DNA from: Astragalus membranaceus
Lineage: Eukaryota; Streptophyta; Magnoliopsida; Fabales; Fabaceae
Length of the DNA: 64,000 nt
Assembly (NCBI GenBank): GCA_039519185.1
Contig: CM076854.1
Span: 154,810,166 to 154,874,165 of the forward strand
Direction: 5' to 3'
Under the pieces are notes generated by a model. The model was not told the DNA's origin, ran no database searches, and was given only the letters and a program-made list of their open reading frames with translations. Below are positions 11,820-23,147 of this stretch, one piece after another. How positions within the stretch are numbered: the first letter of the stretch is position 1; each line of letters opens with the position of its first letter. Both the position numbers and the translations under genes were made by a program.

Positions 11820-12120
11820 TTGATCAGCGTCGCGTATAGTACCCCCCACACTGGCGGCTATCCCATAAAGCTCCATAGTTCAGCTGGTCATATAAATATG
11901 CTAAGGCAGCTGGACCCCACGCCCATGTACTAGTTTGGTTTATGTCCTCAAGTAATAACAACCACTTGGCCACCACTCTTGTTCCGGTCTTGCTAGTAAT
12001 TATGGTCAACCCCAATAAAAGCAATAGGCATGCCCTGGCAGCAAAAATTTGTTGGCCCTGTGCAATGTGATCTTTGCAGACTGCCAGTACCCAATCAAAC
12101 CCATAAGATGCTCCCCTACC
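11820..12120 (-). pseudogene. Plant mobile domain (PMD) fragment
   Basis: The minus-strand exon reads FAARACLLLLLGLTII, then TWAWGPAALAYLYDQL and WDSRQCGGYYT. This fits the C-terminal half of the plant mobile domain (PF10536), found in MAIN/MAIL-type genes and in many transposons. It ends at a plausible 5' splice site (CAAG|GTAATATT), but the upstream part of the domain and any further exons are not recognisable. A transposon-derived or captured fragment is more likely than a working gene. Confidence 0.7.
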
Positions 12121-12139
12121 CAAATAAGTAATATTATTT

Positions 12140-12510
12140 ATAATTTATAAAACAACGGATTTATCAAAAAAGATAAATCTGTTGTTCATTGTAGGTAAAA
12201 AACGGATTTAACAAAAATTCGTTTCACGTTTTTAAGCGAAACGGATTTATCACCAAAAACCATAAATTTGTTGTTCAAGCAAAACAAACTTATCACTTAA
12301 AGATAAATCCGCTGTGAAGCAAAACGGATTTATGGTAAATAAATCTATTGTGCATTTTTAAAAAGCCAAACAGATTTATCAAACGAAAACTAAATCCGTT
12401 TTTGAAATTTTTTGTATACCGAATTTATGATAAATTCGTTTCGCCAGAGAAAACGAACTTACTCTTGTTCGTTTCGCCAGAGAAAACGAACTTACTCTTG
12501 TTCACTTCAG
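12140..12510. repeat. Palindromic 'aacggatttatc' repeat cluster
   Basis: The motif aacggattta and its inverse taaatccgtt alternate many times, so short hairpins can form. The arrangement resembles the inside of the Mutator-like elements at 29608-30411 and 31406-32633. No clear TIR or TSD pair was found for this copy. Confidence 0.55.
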
Positions 12511-12630
12511 AAGTAACTGTGAGAAGTGTTTGAGTTTTTGGGGTTTTTGTTAGTGAGAAGGGTAAAATTGTGTAGGCATATAAAAATCGCTACCCTTTTT
12601 AAAAGCCTGATAAAGCAAGAGTTTCATTTG

Positions 12631-12713
12631 CTTAACCATTGGGCCGACACTGAACGCACAAGGTGCAATGTTCTATTTATTACATAGGACATTGATTTTC
12701 CTACCCCCACATG
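12631..12713. repeat. 83-bp perfect direct repeat, left copy
   Basis: Identical over 83 bp to 29552-29634. It runs from 'cttaaccattgggccgac' through 'tattacata' to 'cctacccccacatg'. The right copy is the natural junction between flanking DNA and the TIR of the element at 29608, so this left copy carries an out-of-place TIR start. Confidence 0.95.
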
Positions 12714-12821
12714 GGGACCAAAGCTGTAAACTGTTAATTTGTGCCTACATGTTAATTTTTGTGCCTAAAAGTTTTGTTTTAATGCATTTTCAGATATGGT
12801 TTTTACTGTTTGTTTTCACCA
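12714..12821. other. Unassigned filler between duplication and LTR A
   Basis: About 108 bp of unique-looking AT-rich DNA joins the 83-bp repeat to the truncated LTR at 12822. Confidence 0.5.
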
Positions 12822-13039
12822 TAAAGGGAATATACTTTAGTGTGTCCACCTTGATAATTGACAACACTAGTGGAAAAAAGGCTTTTTATATCGGTTAAAA
12901 TTGACATTTCATATCGGTTCCCGAATCGATGCCAAAAAGGAGATATGAAAAATAGGGACATTTCATATCGGTTCCTGAACCGTTATGAAAAGTTGTTTTT
13001 ATATCGATCGCCCCTAAAACCGATATGAAAAGTCTCTTT

Positions 13040-13230
13040 TTTTTTAAAAAAAAAAGACTTTTCATATCGGTTCCCATAGAAAACCGATATGAAAAGTCTC
13101 TTTTTTTTTAAAAAAAAAAGACTTTTCATATCGGTTTCCATAGAAAACCGATATGAAAAGTCTTTTTTTTTGAAAAAAAAATAGACTTTTCATATCGGGT
13201 TTCTATGGGAACCGATATGAAAAGTAGAGA
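13040..13230. repeat. Hairpin-forming subterminal repeats of CACTA-2
   Basis: Three or four near-identical units of about 60 bp pair 'catatcggttcccatag' with 'aaccgatatgaaaag', separated by T-run/A-run spacers. Each unit is itself an inverted repeat. Confidence 0.85.
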
Positions 13231-13799
13231 TTTTTTTAAAAAAAAAAGTGACACTAATGAGAGAACAAATCAAACAGTTATCTTATATAGCTATAACTGG
13301 AGTGGAACTCACATTTGCAGGCATATCCATACAAATCTATACAAAAACATGCACATGAATGATGCCATAATAAATAGAATCACAGAGAGATTAGAATTCA
13401 TAATTCAATTGAATTGTGAATCAACCTTTGAATCAGTGTTAGCACAGTGTGCTATTTATACAATAAGCTTAACTACTAACTTCCACAACTCACTATTACA
13501 TGTGGATCAACAGAATGTTATCTATCTAACAAACTCCCTATGTAGGATAACAGTCTAGGCATCCCATCCTCTTCTAACCTGCATGAGATTAATCGGCAGC
13601 CTTAACAATCAAGGACTAACAATGAATATGCAAGTTAATTAAATATAAGCTGCTACTAGTAGTAGTTGTAAGTGGTGAATCAGTTAAGTAAAACTAGCAG
13701 CCTTCATACTCAGTTAAGTTCCACAAATATGAATTCTAAAGAAACAAAAAGAAAAGTGTTGTTTCACAAGAGATGTAGAATTTAATTAATAAAAGTAGT

Positions 13800-16420
13800 T
13801 CAGATTACCTCAATTAATGTTCCCATGTCATTGTTGCTTCCAATATAATAATGATAGAACTCAATAGGTAAATTTGCCAAAGGATCATAAGTTTCTCCAT
13901 AGTTATGTTCTTCAGTTGCTATTTCAATAGATTTTTTCTCATCAGCTGCACCAAAGCCCTCTTCAGTTACCCTCAGAACCATTTGCTCGTTGTTCACCTT
14001 AACATCACCATCATCAATGCTTCCTTTTGAGAGTTTCCCTTGATTCTGAATAGCCGCAATATAAAACAGTGTTGACATAAGAAGTCCATGGGAGCACCTG
14101 TGCCAAAATTCAGATTAATGCTATCAAGGTTAAATGCATAACAAAATGGTCTTAATGTTAATATTGTAATCCATATAGCATAGCCTAATCTAAGAATTAT
14201 TGCAGCAATAATGAATTGTACCTTTGTTTCCTTTCTTCATCTGGTGTCCAATAATTATTCCACCAAATGATAAAATGGATTACACTCACAAGTTGTAAAA
14301 GAAGAAAAATCCTGTGCCAACATGAACCACAATATACATGTAAGAACCAAAAAGTATACAAATGCAAACAGCTCAACAAAATCAAGAAACTCTACCTGTA
14401 ATATCGTGTTTAATTCAAAATCATCATCTCATTTTTCGCCTTCATTCAATTTACTGAAAATTACAGTCAAAAAGTGTTGTAGCAAATCACCTGTACAAGA
14501 CAAAATATTAATATAGAAGACGGAGATACCAATGACTCCTACTCGTTGTCAAAAAAATATGACTCCTACTGTTATAAAAAATATTGAAGCACAATATACT
14601 GCATAGAAAACAGTATATAATATAATAGGCAAATACCTGAACCTAACAAGTATATAGCACGCAGCACTACCAGCTCTTCCATCAACCTCCATTCATTCAT
14701 CAACTTTAACAACATATTCACTCCAATATAATCCACCAGCTCTTCCATCAAGGCATGGCATTCTCTAGTTCTTGTTCTTATGACTTAAAAGATACATAAA
14801 GAAATGGAAGCCTTTATTAGTTTATATTAGAGCCTCAAAATGTTACCTTTGGGGGTCTCCTTCCAACGTTGAAGTTAAGTTTTATGGTAAGCGTAGAGTA
14901 GTATCTGATTGTTAAAGGGGACATGTAAATAATGAATCGGATGTTAGAGAGGACAACAAAGTTCTTACCTTTAGTTGGGTTTTCAGAAGCATCCTTGACT
15001 GAGATCTTCATTACACTAAACGTAAGAGAGGACAACAAAGTTCTTACCTGTAGCCAAATTCCAATGATGCACATTTAGCATATAGGATTATTTGTATTTG
15101 CAAAAAAAAAGATACAAATAATCCCAAGGTACATTAACCAAAACCTTGTCAGAGCATTTATAAATGGGATTTGATACATCTGACCAACTCCATTCATTAT
15201 TATCAGTCTCCTTCTCAATAAAGGTTCCATACTTGACTTGAGGAACATCTACTGGACTGCTAGAAACTGCATAAAGTCGAACCGGTTAGAACAAAGTAAC
15301 ACGTCTTACTCCAATGCTACAGGTAAAAGATGGGATGTGCATCAATGTTACCCGCAAAAATATTATTCCCATGCAACGTAAGGAGGCTCCATGAGAAGTT
15401 TGAGTCAGCAGGGGTGATCCGAAGTATTTGTCCGCTATATTTGATGAAAACGTACAGTTTAGTCATGAGGATTTGCATAATGGTTTACACCAACATAACA
15501 AAAAGCATATGATAAAGTTCCTTACCTCAACACATTGACAGAGAGTAAAACTTGACTGTTGTGCCAAACAGAGGGTATAATCAAAGTGTGGCCATCAGAA
15601 AGCCATGGATTACTAAGGATACTTGAACAGTAAAGGCCAGAGAAGCTTCCATCGTCAGCACACAGAACTACTGGTATCTTAGAAAAAAAATGCAAAAAGT
15701 CAAAATAATTTACAGCAATTTTATTGCGAAGTTTTGAAAAAATAGCACTCGTCATGTAGCGAACAAAAACAAAATGAAAACTACCATGCTTTTTATAGCT
15801 GATATGGATTTTGAAAGATATATTATCATAAATGAGTTCAGTTCAGATGTTGGGTCTTGATCTTGAAGCTACTTCAGCCATATGACAAGTTGAAAAAGCA
15901 TCTTTAAAAGCTAACTAGTATTTCGGTTATAAACCTTTGCTAACAGCTACCATTCCTCGAGGCCAGTACAAACAGCCTCATGGAATCGATATTACATGAG
16001 ACCAAGTAATGTGCACATCCAATTCAATATCTTCTATGCAAATTGAAACCAGGATTCAGAAACAAGAACATGACAAGAAAATAAAGATATTGCTTTGAAT
16101 ATGCTATCCACGGAGCATTCTCTGGAAAAAAATTGCTCTTTTAGTGAAGATACTGAAATCAATATTAAAAACTGTGATGTAGATTGAATGTAGATTTTCA
16201 ACCAGACCAAACCTTCATTCAATCATAATAGAAAAAGCTTTACCATTTCAATTACAAACAAGGCATGTTCTAAAAACAAAATAAACACGAGCAAAACATA
16301 AAAATATAGAACAAACAAAATTAAGACTTACAGCCCAATAATGGTAACAAAATGGTGCTGGAGAAACTTCTATGCCTTTATTTTGCCACAGACCCAAATT
16401 CACTTCTCCTGCAAACAAAA
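13800..16420 (-). pseudogene. Possible captured, spliced gene fragment in CACTA-2
   Basis: Several minus-strand segments look like exons bounded by splice sites. One at about 16328-16408 (GEVNLGLWQNKGIEV) has a gcag acceptor and GTAAGT donor. One at about 15530-15680 (VLCADDGSFSGLYCSSIL ... SVWHNSQVLLSV) ends GAG|GTAAGG. One at about 15100-15270 (SSSPVDVPQVKYGTFIEKE) follows TGCAG. One at about 13808-14050 (ATEEHNYGETYDPLANLP) ends GAG|GTAATC. I do not recognise the protein, and no continuous frame joins the segments. It could be a host gene picked up by the element or the element's own diverged gene. Confidence 0.35.
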
Positions 16421-16774
16421 TGGTAACAAAAAGTAACAATTAAAGAAACAGTGATGGTATGAACTATGAAATGAATCAGCTCAAAATCTCTTCTTCACAA
16501 ACCTTAATCCAAAGAGCCCCTGAAGCCCATTTTTACAAAGCACACAACAATAGTTCTGAAACAATCCAATCTCGCCTGGTTAAGAGAAATGAGAAATGAG
16601 AAGCAAAAACTAGGTTGAAGAACAACCCTGCTGCTGCGAATGTTAAGAAAGAGAGGGTTAGGGTTCCGATTGTAGATTTGCAGTTCTGATTTGGGGATTT
16701 GGCAGTTAGGGTTCCGATTTTGTGAAGGAAAACAATCGCGTCTATGGTGGAAGAAGGAAACGAAGAAAGCAAAT

Positions 16775-16960
16775 GAAGTTCAGTGGAAGAAGGAACGAAG
16801 AAGGTAGCGAAGCTTAGTGTAAAAAGGAACGAAGCTCAGTGGAAGAAGGAACGAAGCTCAGTGGAACGAAGAAGGAACGAAGCTCAGTGGAACGAAGAAG
16901 GAACGAAGCTCAGTGGAACGAAGGAACGAAGAAGGAACGAAGAAGGTAGCGAACGGTGGT
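16775..16960. repeat. Minisatellite 'gaacgaagctcagtgg'
   Basis: The unit gaacgaagctcagtgg plus a variable aacgaagaag spacer repeats about six times. It lies where a minus-strand promoter or leader of CACTA-2 would be. A composition-driven ORF across it is not a gene. Confidence 0.8.
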
Positions 16961-18955
16961 GCTGCGAATGAGAGTGAGAGGGAGCGAATGAGAGATTAGG
17001 GAGTGGTACTGCGAATTAGAGTGAGAGGCAGCGAATGGTGGTACTGCAAAAGCCTAATTTTTTTTGTTTCTATAACGGGTGGTTTTGTGACCCGTTATGG
17101 AAGTCTAAATTTTTGCACTTTCTATAACGGTTATGCAATGGAACCGATATGAAATATGGTTTTTGCACTTTCTATATCGGTTCCTATGACAACCGATATA
17201 AAAATTGTAATTTTAATTACAAAACTGCCACCGCGTCACTTTTAACATCAGGTTGTTTTCAACCGATATGAATGACCGTTATAAAATGCATTTTTTCCAC
17301 TAGTGCAAGGACACACTAAAGGTGACCAAGAATACCTAAGGAAATTTCTAGAATTATCAAACTCTAGTGTTCCCTATTTCTTTGTATTTGCTTTTCAATA
17401 AATTTAGGATTTCATTTTTAATTGTAATGAACATTTATTTTTGAGCCTTGTTGGCCATTTAGGAGGCTATGACCTTTAGTTACTTTGATGTGGCCATGGG
17501 ACTTGTTTTTCTTTTAGTGGACTGTATGTTGAGCCTAGGATCCAATAGTCCAACATATAAATAGTTTTCTCTTCCTTGTAATTCCTTAGAACTTTGATGA
17601 ATGAAATTCACTTTTACATTTTGAGCATGAGAGTGCCCTAATACCTAAGTGAGTGGTGAGTGGCTAGTTGCTAATGTTAGTGAAGGTTCATCATGGATTC
17701 TCCAAGGTTTCTTGAGATGAGAACCTTGAGCACACAACCTTGAGGCTAGGAGAGCTCAAGGATAGTGTTGTCCTTATCATCTTCCCAAGGAAGAAGTGGT
17801 GGACTTCCTTCTCCACTTCCATTTCTATCTCTTCCATATTTGCATTTTCTTCCTTTCAAATAAGTGTCGGGTCATTTGTGTTGTGTTTTTGTTAATCTTG
17901 TTCTTGTGTTTTTGTGGGAAATAACTTGTTTTGTCATTTTTCTAAATCTAAATCTTAGGAGATAATGTTAGATCTCATCAAAGTGAGTATCAAAGCTAGT
18001 AGAATTTTAGCAATTTTTTTTCTCTCACTTTTTTTTTGTTTTCAAACACGGTTCATGTGCATGTAATCTTACTGTCCGATTTTTGTTTTGATTCTTCAGT
18101 GTGTTTCTTGCGAAACTGATTCTTGCATCTAGTTTCTAATTCAATTTCTGATATGATGCACATTTCACGTACTCTATGATGGATATGCTAACAAATACTT
18201 TTTTAGGCATGACAATTTGAAAATTCATCTTACTTCTCTTAGCCTTCATGAAATGCTTAAGGACCAAATTGCTTTGAGGAAGAAAATAGAGGAAGAAGCA
18301 AAGGAAATGAATGTTAAAATCAATGAGGATGATGTAGCAATTAGGGTTGGCCAAGCACTACTAAGAGAGGAAACTTTTAAAGAGGTTCAAAAAATTGGAA
18401 GTAGGGAGGAGGTTGGACCAATGTTGGACACTACAAGAATTTCTGCGATTACCGGCGGCCAAAATCCGCCGGTAATGACAAAAATCCGCCGGAAATTGGG
18501 CATTACCGGCGGATTTTTTCCGCCGGAAAGGCGCCGGAAATTCACCCGCAGGTAACAGTTACCGGCGGATAATCCGCCGGTAAACCATTGCCGTTTAAAT
18601 TCAAATTCCGCCGGTAATATATCTTATCCGCCGGTAATTATTTTTATTATATTAAAAAAAACGTTTTAAATTCGTTTAAAAAATAATTTTATTATTATTT
18701 GTTAATTAAAATATTTTTTTAATTCATATTAAAACAATTTTAAATTCGTTTATTTAAAAAAATAGTATTATTATTATTCGTTAATTAAAAAATTTATTAT
18801 TCAGTTAATAAAAATTAAATTAAATTTATAATATAAATGTTAATTAAACGAGAATTGAATAACGCTTTAAATGATAAAAAAATTGCATAAACATTCAAGA
18901 ATTAAAATATTTATTACAAAATACATATTAAAATATCCTAGATCTAATAAAACTG

Positions 18956-19947
18956 CTAGTCATAGTAGCGCTGATCAGGCGGGTTATTAAACCATGTTTC
19001 TAACTCAATGTTGAGGTCTAGATCTGTGTTGATCTGCTGCTGTTGCTCGGGCTGCTGCTGGGACTGCTGGGGCTGCTGCTGGCATTGCTGTTGGGGCGGT
19101 TGCTGGGACTGCTGCTGGAGCTGCTGCTGGCATTGCTGTTGGGGAGGCTGCTGGGACTGCTGCTGGGGCGGCTGCATATGCATCTGCTGCTGCATCCCGT
19201 AAGGAAGAAATGCAGATCCGTAAGGCTGCTGCATCTCGTAGGGCGATTGCATCTGCATCTGCATCTGCTGCGGTGGATAAAATGATGATGATGATGATGA
19301 TGGCATAAATGGCCTCGAGTATTGAGCCATAGTATCCATCATTTGCTTATAGTGCGCTTCATTTATCCGTTGCAACTCTGCCTGCTGCTCCCGCATCTGC
19401 TGCATTTCGTCATTATGTTTTTTCTCTTGGTCGTTCAATTTCTGCGTCAACAGCTCAACATCTATTATTTCTGAAGACGAAGGGACATAATTGCGACCAG
19501 TACTTCTCTCAGAAGAAGTTGTGGGAACCATTTTTGGAATAATAGAATCTGGGAAAGCAGACGGGCCCAAACCACCAGATCCTACTAACCGGCCCGGTTT
19601 TGATGGACCAACAGATTCCTGCCAAGCAAGAAAACCCTCCCGACTCTCCTCAACGGGATCAATCTCAGTACTGCCACTACTTAGCTGAGTTGCACGATAA
19701 TTGGTCTGCCATTCATAAAAATTTTCCTGAATGCAACAAACACCAAGAAATGTATAACCAAATTAGTATGTATATATATGTAATATATAATAATATAATA
19801 TATATAATAAAAACAATATATAAATATAATAAACGTTATTTACCGTGATATTTCTTGACCGTTCCTCAACAAAATCACCAGTCTCCTCCCGCATATGAAG
19901 TTGGCAGTGTAACTCAGGCAAAGTAGGTGGCCGACCAAGGCTAGCCT

Positions 19948-20006
<59 letters not shown>

Positions 20007-20351
20007 TTACTATTTAATATTATTATTATTTTACAAAATATAAAATACATATCTATATACTATTAAATTTACCATTCGTCTGTAAATTTCAGCAGTGTTG
20101 ATAGAGCCACCTGTATTTATGCAACCCCCTCTCTCAGAAGCACGATTCTTCTTGGCACTCTCACATATTTTTTTGTACTTCTCATCTCCCCATTTCACTT
20201 GGAGACATTTCCAATCAGAATCGCCAATCCAATCCGGCTGCACCCTTGAATTACGACAACCCCGGAGCATTTCAGAAAATCGATGAGAAGCTCTTGTGTT
20301 GAATGCGCTCTCAACTTCTCTCATCGTATCGCTTCTCCATGTAAATTTTTC
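18956..20351 (-). CDS. CACTA-3 Transposase_24 / TNPA-like protein (N-terminus uncertain)
   Basis: Exons complement(18956..19726), (19844..19948) and (20073..20351) join in phase with GT-AG borders. Exon one begins EKFTWRSD and carries WIGDSDWKCL and GGCINTGGSIN, the core of Transposase_24 (PF03004). The middle exon reads GRPPTLPELHCQLH. The last exon has a coiled-coil (KLNDQEKKHNDEM...) and a long Gln/Met/Pro tract coded by CAG/CAA repeats. From the first Met in the first exon (20324) it is 375 aa. The usual N-terminal region of the family was not found upstream, so the 5' exon is either unrecognised or lost. Confidence 0.72.
19951..20001. repeat. (AT)n microsatellite in an intron of the CACTA-3 gene
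   Basis: About 50 bp of TA dinucleotides, immediately next to the 3' splice site of the middle exon. Confidence 0.9.
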
Positions 20352-20359
20352 CTAAATAT

Positions 20360-21230
20360 AACATACACAACACAACATATATCACGTGTATTAGAATAAT
20401 ACACATTAGTATGGATATTTTAGATTTGACCAAATATATATATATAAATGATAAGATATTTTTAGTAACATTTTATTTTACTAAAAAATTTATTTTTTTT
20501 ACAAAAAATGCAAATAACAAACAATTATTATAATTTATTTTATTTTATTTTCGAATAATTGCTATAACACCAATAATTTCCATGAATAAAATTTATCTTA
20601 TTTTCATGAAAAATTTCGGCTAATAACATCAAATAACATTAAAATAATTTGTTTTTAATTTTACTACAAAATAACAAATAATTTTTCGGTTTTTAACTAA
20701 TAAATAAAATAATTAGTATTTTAAAAATCTCAAAATTTTGAGATAATTATTATTATACAAATAGTGTAAACATAATTTAATTATTACAGAATAAATAAAA
20801 TTTATTTTATTTTTGTAAAAAACTTATAATTTATAATAACACCAACAAATACATTTAATAACGAATAAATTTGTTAACTAACCGGTAATGCAGTGACTAA
20901 ACTCCAAACTAACAACTCCAAAGTGGCAACTCCAAAGTGGCAACTTCAATCAACTGCAAAACAAATAATAACAAAAAATATTAAATAACACATATTTAAA
21001 AATTAAATATTCACTAAAACAATCCAAATTTAGTTAAAAAACATACCTTAAACAAAAGCGACTTCGAAAAGAGTGAATCGAGAGAAAATGAGAAGAAAAT
21101 AGTGAGAGATTTGGGAGAAAAGAGTGAGATTTAGGAGAAAAGAGAGATTTAGGAGAAAAGAGAGAGATTTCGGAGTAGAGAGTGAAGAGTGAGTGAAGTG
21201 GAAGTGAGGAGGGGTTGGAATATATAAGGG
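20360..21230. other. AT-rich 5' part of CACTA-3
   Basis: No coding sequence supported. A purine-rich 'gagaaaagagagattt' repeat at about 21110-21180 resembles the leader repeats of the other CACTA copies. Confidence 0.6.
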
Positions 21231-22354
21231 AATAGGCGCCAACGGCTATATTCGAAAATCCGCCGGAAATTATGCTTACCGGCAGATATTATGTTTACCG
21301 GGGGATACCAACGGATATTTCCCAACGGCCAGAATGCACCGGCGGATAAACTAGCATTACCGGCGGATTTTAAAAATACCGGCGGATTTTTAATTTTTAA
21401 AATTTAAATAATATTCGCCGGTAATAGGCGTTACCGGCGGATTTTTTGGCGTGCTGTTACCGGCGGATATTATGTTGATTACCGGCGGATTTTCAAAATT
21501 TAAATAATAATATTTTTTAAAAGCGGCGGATATATTCGTCGGTAATTGCAATTACCGGCGCATTTTTTTAAAAAATTCTGCATAAAATATATCCGTCGGT
21601 AAGTGAACAAAATCCGCCGGTAATTTAACAGTCGGAATACAATCCGCCGGTAACCTTGTCAAATCCGCCGGTAACGTGCCAAAATCCGCCGGTAATTTAC
21701 TGGTGGACTAAATCCGCCGGAAATTGCCTGCTGGAAATGACTGAAATTCTGGTAGTGGGAAGAGCTACTCAAACTTCTATCTTCTAATGATTTTGTTTGC
21801 TCGATCACTAATGCTAATTTTTCTTCTAGTTTTGTTGACTCCTCTTATAAGGTGAGTGAAGATGATGTTTCACTTGAGGCACTTGCAAAGAATGAAGAGC
21901 ACCATATTGCATCTATACATGAGAATTGTGAGGTACATAAGGAAAAGAGCATTCCAAGTGTAGTTGTGGTAGGTAACTTTAATATTGATGGTACTTCCAA
22001 AAGTGCACAATTACATGGTAAGGCCAAGCTAATGGAGAATGTGCTTAATGTTTTTAAGTTGCAAAGGTATAATATTTTCCCTCTTTTCTCCATTCCTTAC
22101 TCTATGTCTTTTTCTTTTTCTTGGAAGTTTACCATGTTTTGGATTGTATTGAAACTAGTGCTTCGAATTTGCATGATTAGACTTTTATTTGAAGTCACCC
22201 ACTTCCCTTTTGATCCCGGTGGAGCCTAAGAAATTCTTGCATTAGTTTAATTGTCTTTTATTTTTAAAATAAGTGATTTTTGTCCATATTTGATGTAGGT
22301 TCCAAGAGGGGGAGTTCACTTGAGGACAAGTGAAGTTTAAGAGGGGGAGTATGA

Positions 22355-23147
22355 TGTGAGCCCACATGCATGTCTAGCCTAATTATGGAGCTTGGATGAC
22401 GGTCACATAGATAAAGATTCAAAAGACCAAAAAGATATTCAACACTTAAAGGGAATATACTTTAGTGTGTCCACCTTGATAATTGACAAGAACACACTAA
22501 AGGTGACCAAGAATACCTTGGGGAATTTCTAGAATTATCATACTCTAGTGTTCCCTATTTCTTTGTACTTGCTTTTCAATAAATTTAGGATTTCATTTTT
22601 AATTGTAATGAACATTTATTTTGGAGCCTTGTTGGCCATTTAGGAGGCTATGACCTTTAGTTACTTTGATGTGGCCATGGGACTTGTTTTTCTTTTAGTG
22701 GACTGTATGTTGGGCCTAGGATCCAATAGTCCAACATATAAATAGTTTTCTCTTCCTTGTAATTCCTTAGAACTTTGATGAATGAAATTCACTTTTACAT
22801 TTTGAGCATGAGAGTGCCCTAATACCTAAGTGAGTGGTGAGTGGCTAGTTGCTAATGTTAGTGAAGGTTCATCATGGATTCTCCAAGGTTTCTTGAGATG
22901 AGAACCTTGAGGCTAGGAGAGCTCAAGGATAGTGTTGTCCTTATCATCTTCCCAAGGAAGAAGTGGTGGACTTCCTTCTCCACTTCCATTTCCATCTCTT
23001 CCATATTTGCATTTTCTTCCCTTCAAATAAGTGTCGTGTCATTTGTGTTGTGTTTTTGTTAATCTTGTTCTTGTGTTTTTGTGGGAAATAACTTGTTTTG
23101 TCATTTTTCTAGATCCAAATCTTAGGAGATAATGTTATATCTCATCA
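22355..23147 (+). mobile_element. Gypsy-type LTR B (793 bp)
   Basis: It starts TGTGAGCCCACATG directly after the polypurine tract and ends ...ATCTCATCA. It serves both as the 3' LTR of internal region A and as the 5' LTR of internal region B. Relative to LTRs A and C it lacks 'cacacaaccttgag' near 22905, a short deletion between repeats of 'accttgag'. A likely TATA box is 'catataaatag' at about 22735. Confidence 0.9.

Larger units (their letters stand above)
12865..17305 (-). mobile_element. CACTA element 2 inserted in LTR A
   Basis: The ends are CACTAGTGGAAAAAA at 12865 and its inverse TTTTTTCCACTAGTG ending at 17305, with TSD CAA (12862-12864, 17306-17308). LTR B and LTR C read straight through the same target (attgacaag.acacac), which confirms the insertion. 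Subterminal arrays carry 'catatcggtt' in hairpin pairs (12885-13225 left, 17085-17290 right). No TNP2 or Transposase_24 domain was recognised, so it is non-autonomous. Confidence 0.94.
12822..17980 (+). mobile_element. Gypsy-type LTR A (5' truncated, split by CACTA-2)
   Basis: Pieces 12822-12864 and 17306-17980 together match LTR B (from 22447) and LTR C (from about 26270). The first part of the LTR (the TGTGAGCCC start) is missing. The LTR ends ...GATCTCATCA. It is followed by 'aagtgagtatcaaagct', a degenerate primer binding site related to tRNA-Met-type TGGTATCAAAGC. Confidence 0.88.
18429..21757 (-). mobile_element. CACTA element 3 inserted in internal region A
   Basis: The ends are CACTACAAGAATTTCTGCG and the inverse of CACTACCAGAATTTCAGTC. 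The TSD is GGA (18426-18428, 21758-21760). Internal region B has the intact target 'caatgttggaagagctac' at about 25612. Subterminal arrays use 'attaccggcggatttt' and its inverse (18448-18640, 21255-21735). Only a Transposase_24 gene is present, no TNP2, so the element needs transposase in trans. Confidence 0.95.
17981..22354 (+). mobile_element. Internal region A of the gypsy array, deleted and split
   Basis: 17981-18163 matches the leader after LTR B (23148-23330). The sequence then jumps to text matching about 25361 onward (ctctatgatgga...). About 2 kb, including the gag and first protease half, is therefore missing relative to internal region B. CACTA-3 interrupts it at 18429-21757. The 3' part carries the same short frame as B (GKAKLMENVLNVFKLQ). 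It ends in two polypurine tracts, aagagggggagt at about 22308 and again at about 22339, just before LTR B. Confidence 0.85.

Noticed and set aside
12885..13225. Regular repeats as a CRISPR-like array
   Set aside because: Units are palindromic CACTA subterminal repeats with A/T-run spacers, in a plant genome.
16783..16971. Frame over gaacgaag repeats
   Set aside because: Minisatellite; translation is simply the repeat unit.
19008..19285. Cys/Trp- and Leu-rich plus-strand frames
   Set aside because: Antisense shadow of the CAG/CAA-coded Gln tract of the CACTA-3 gene.
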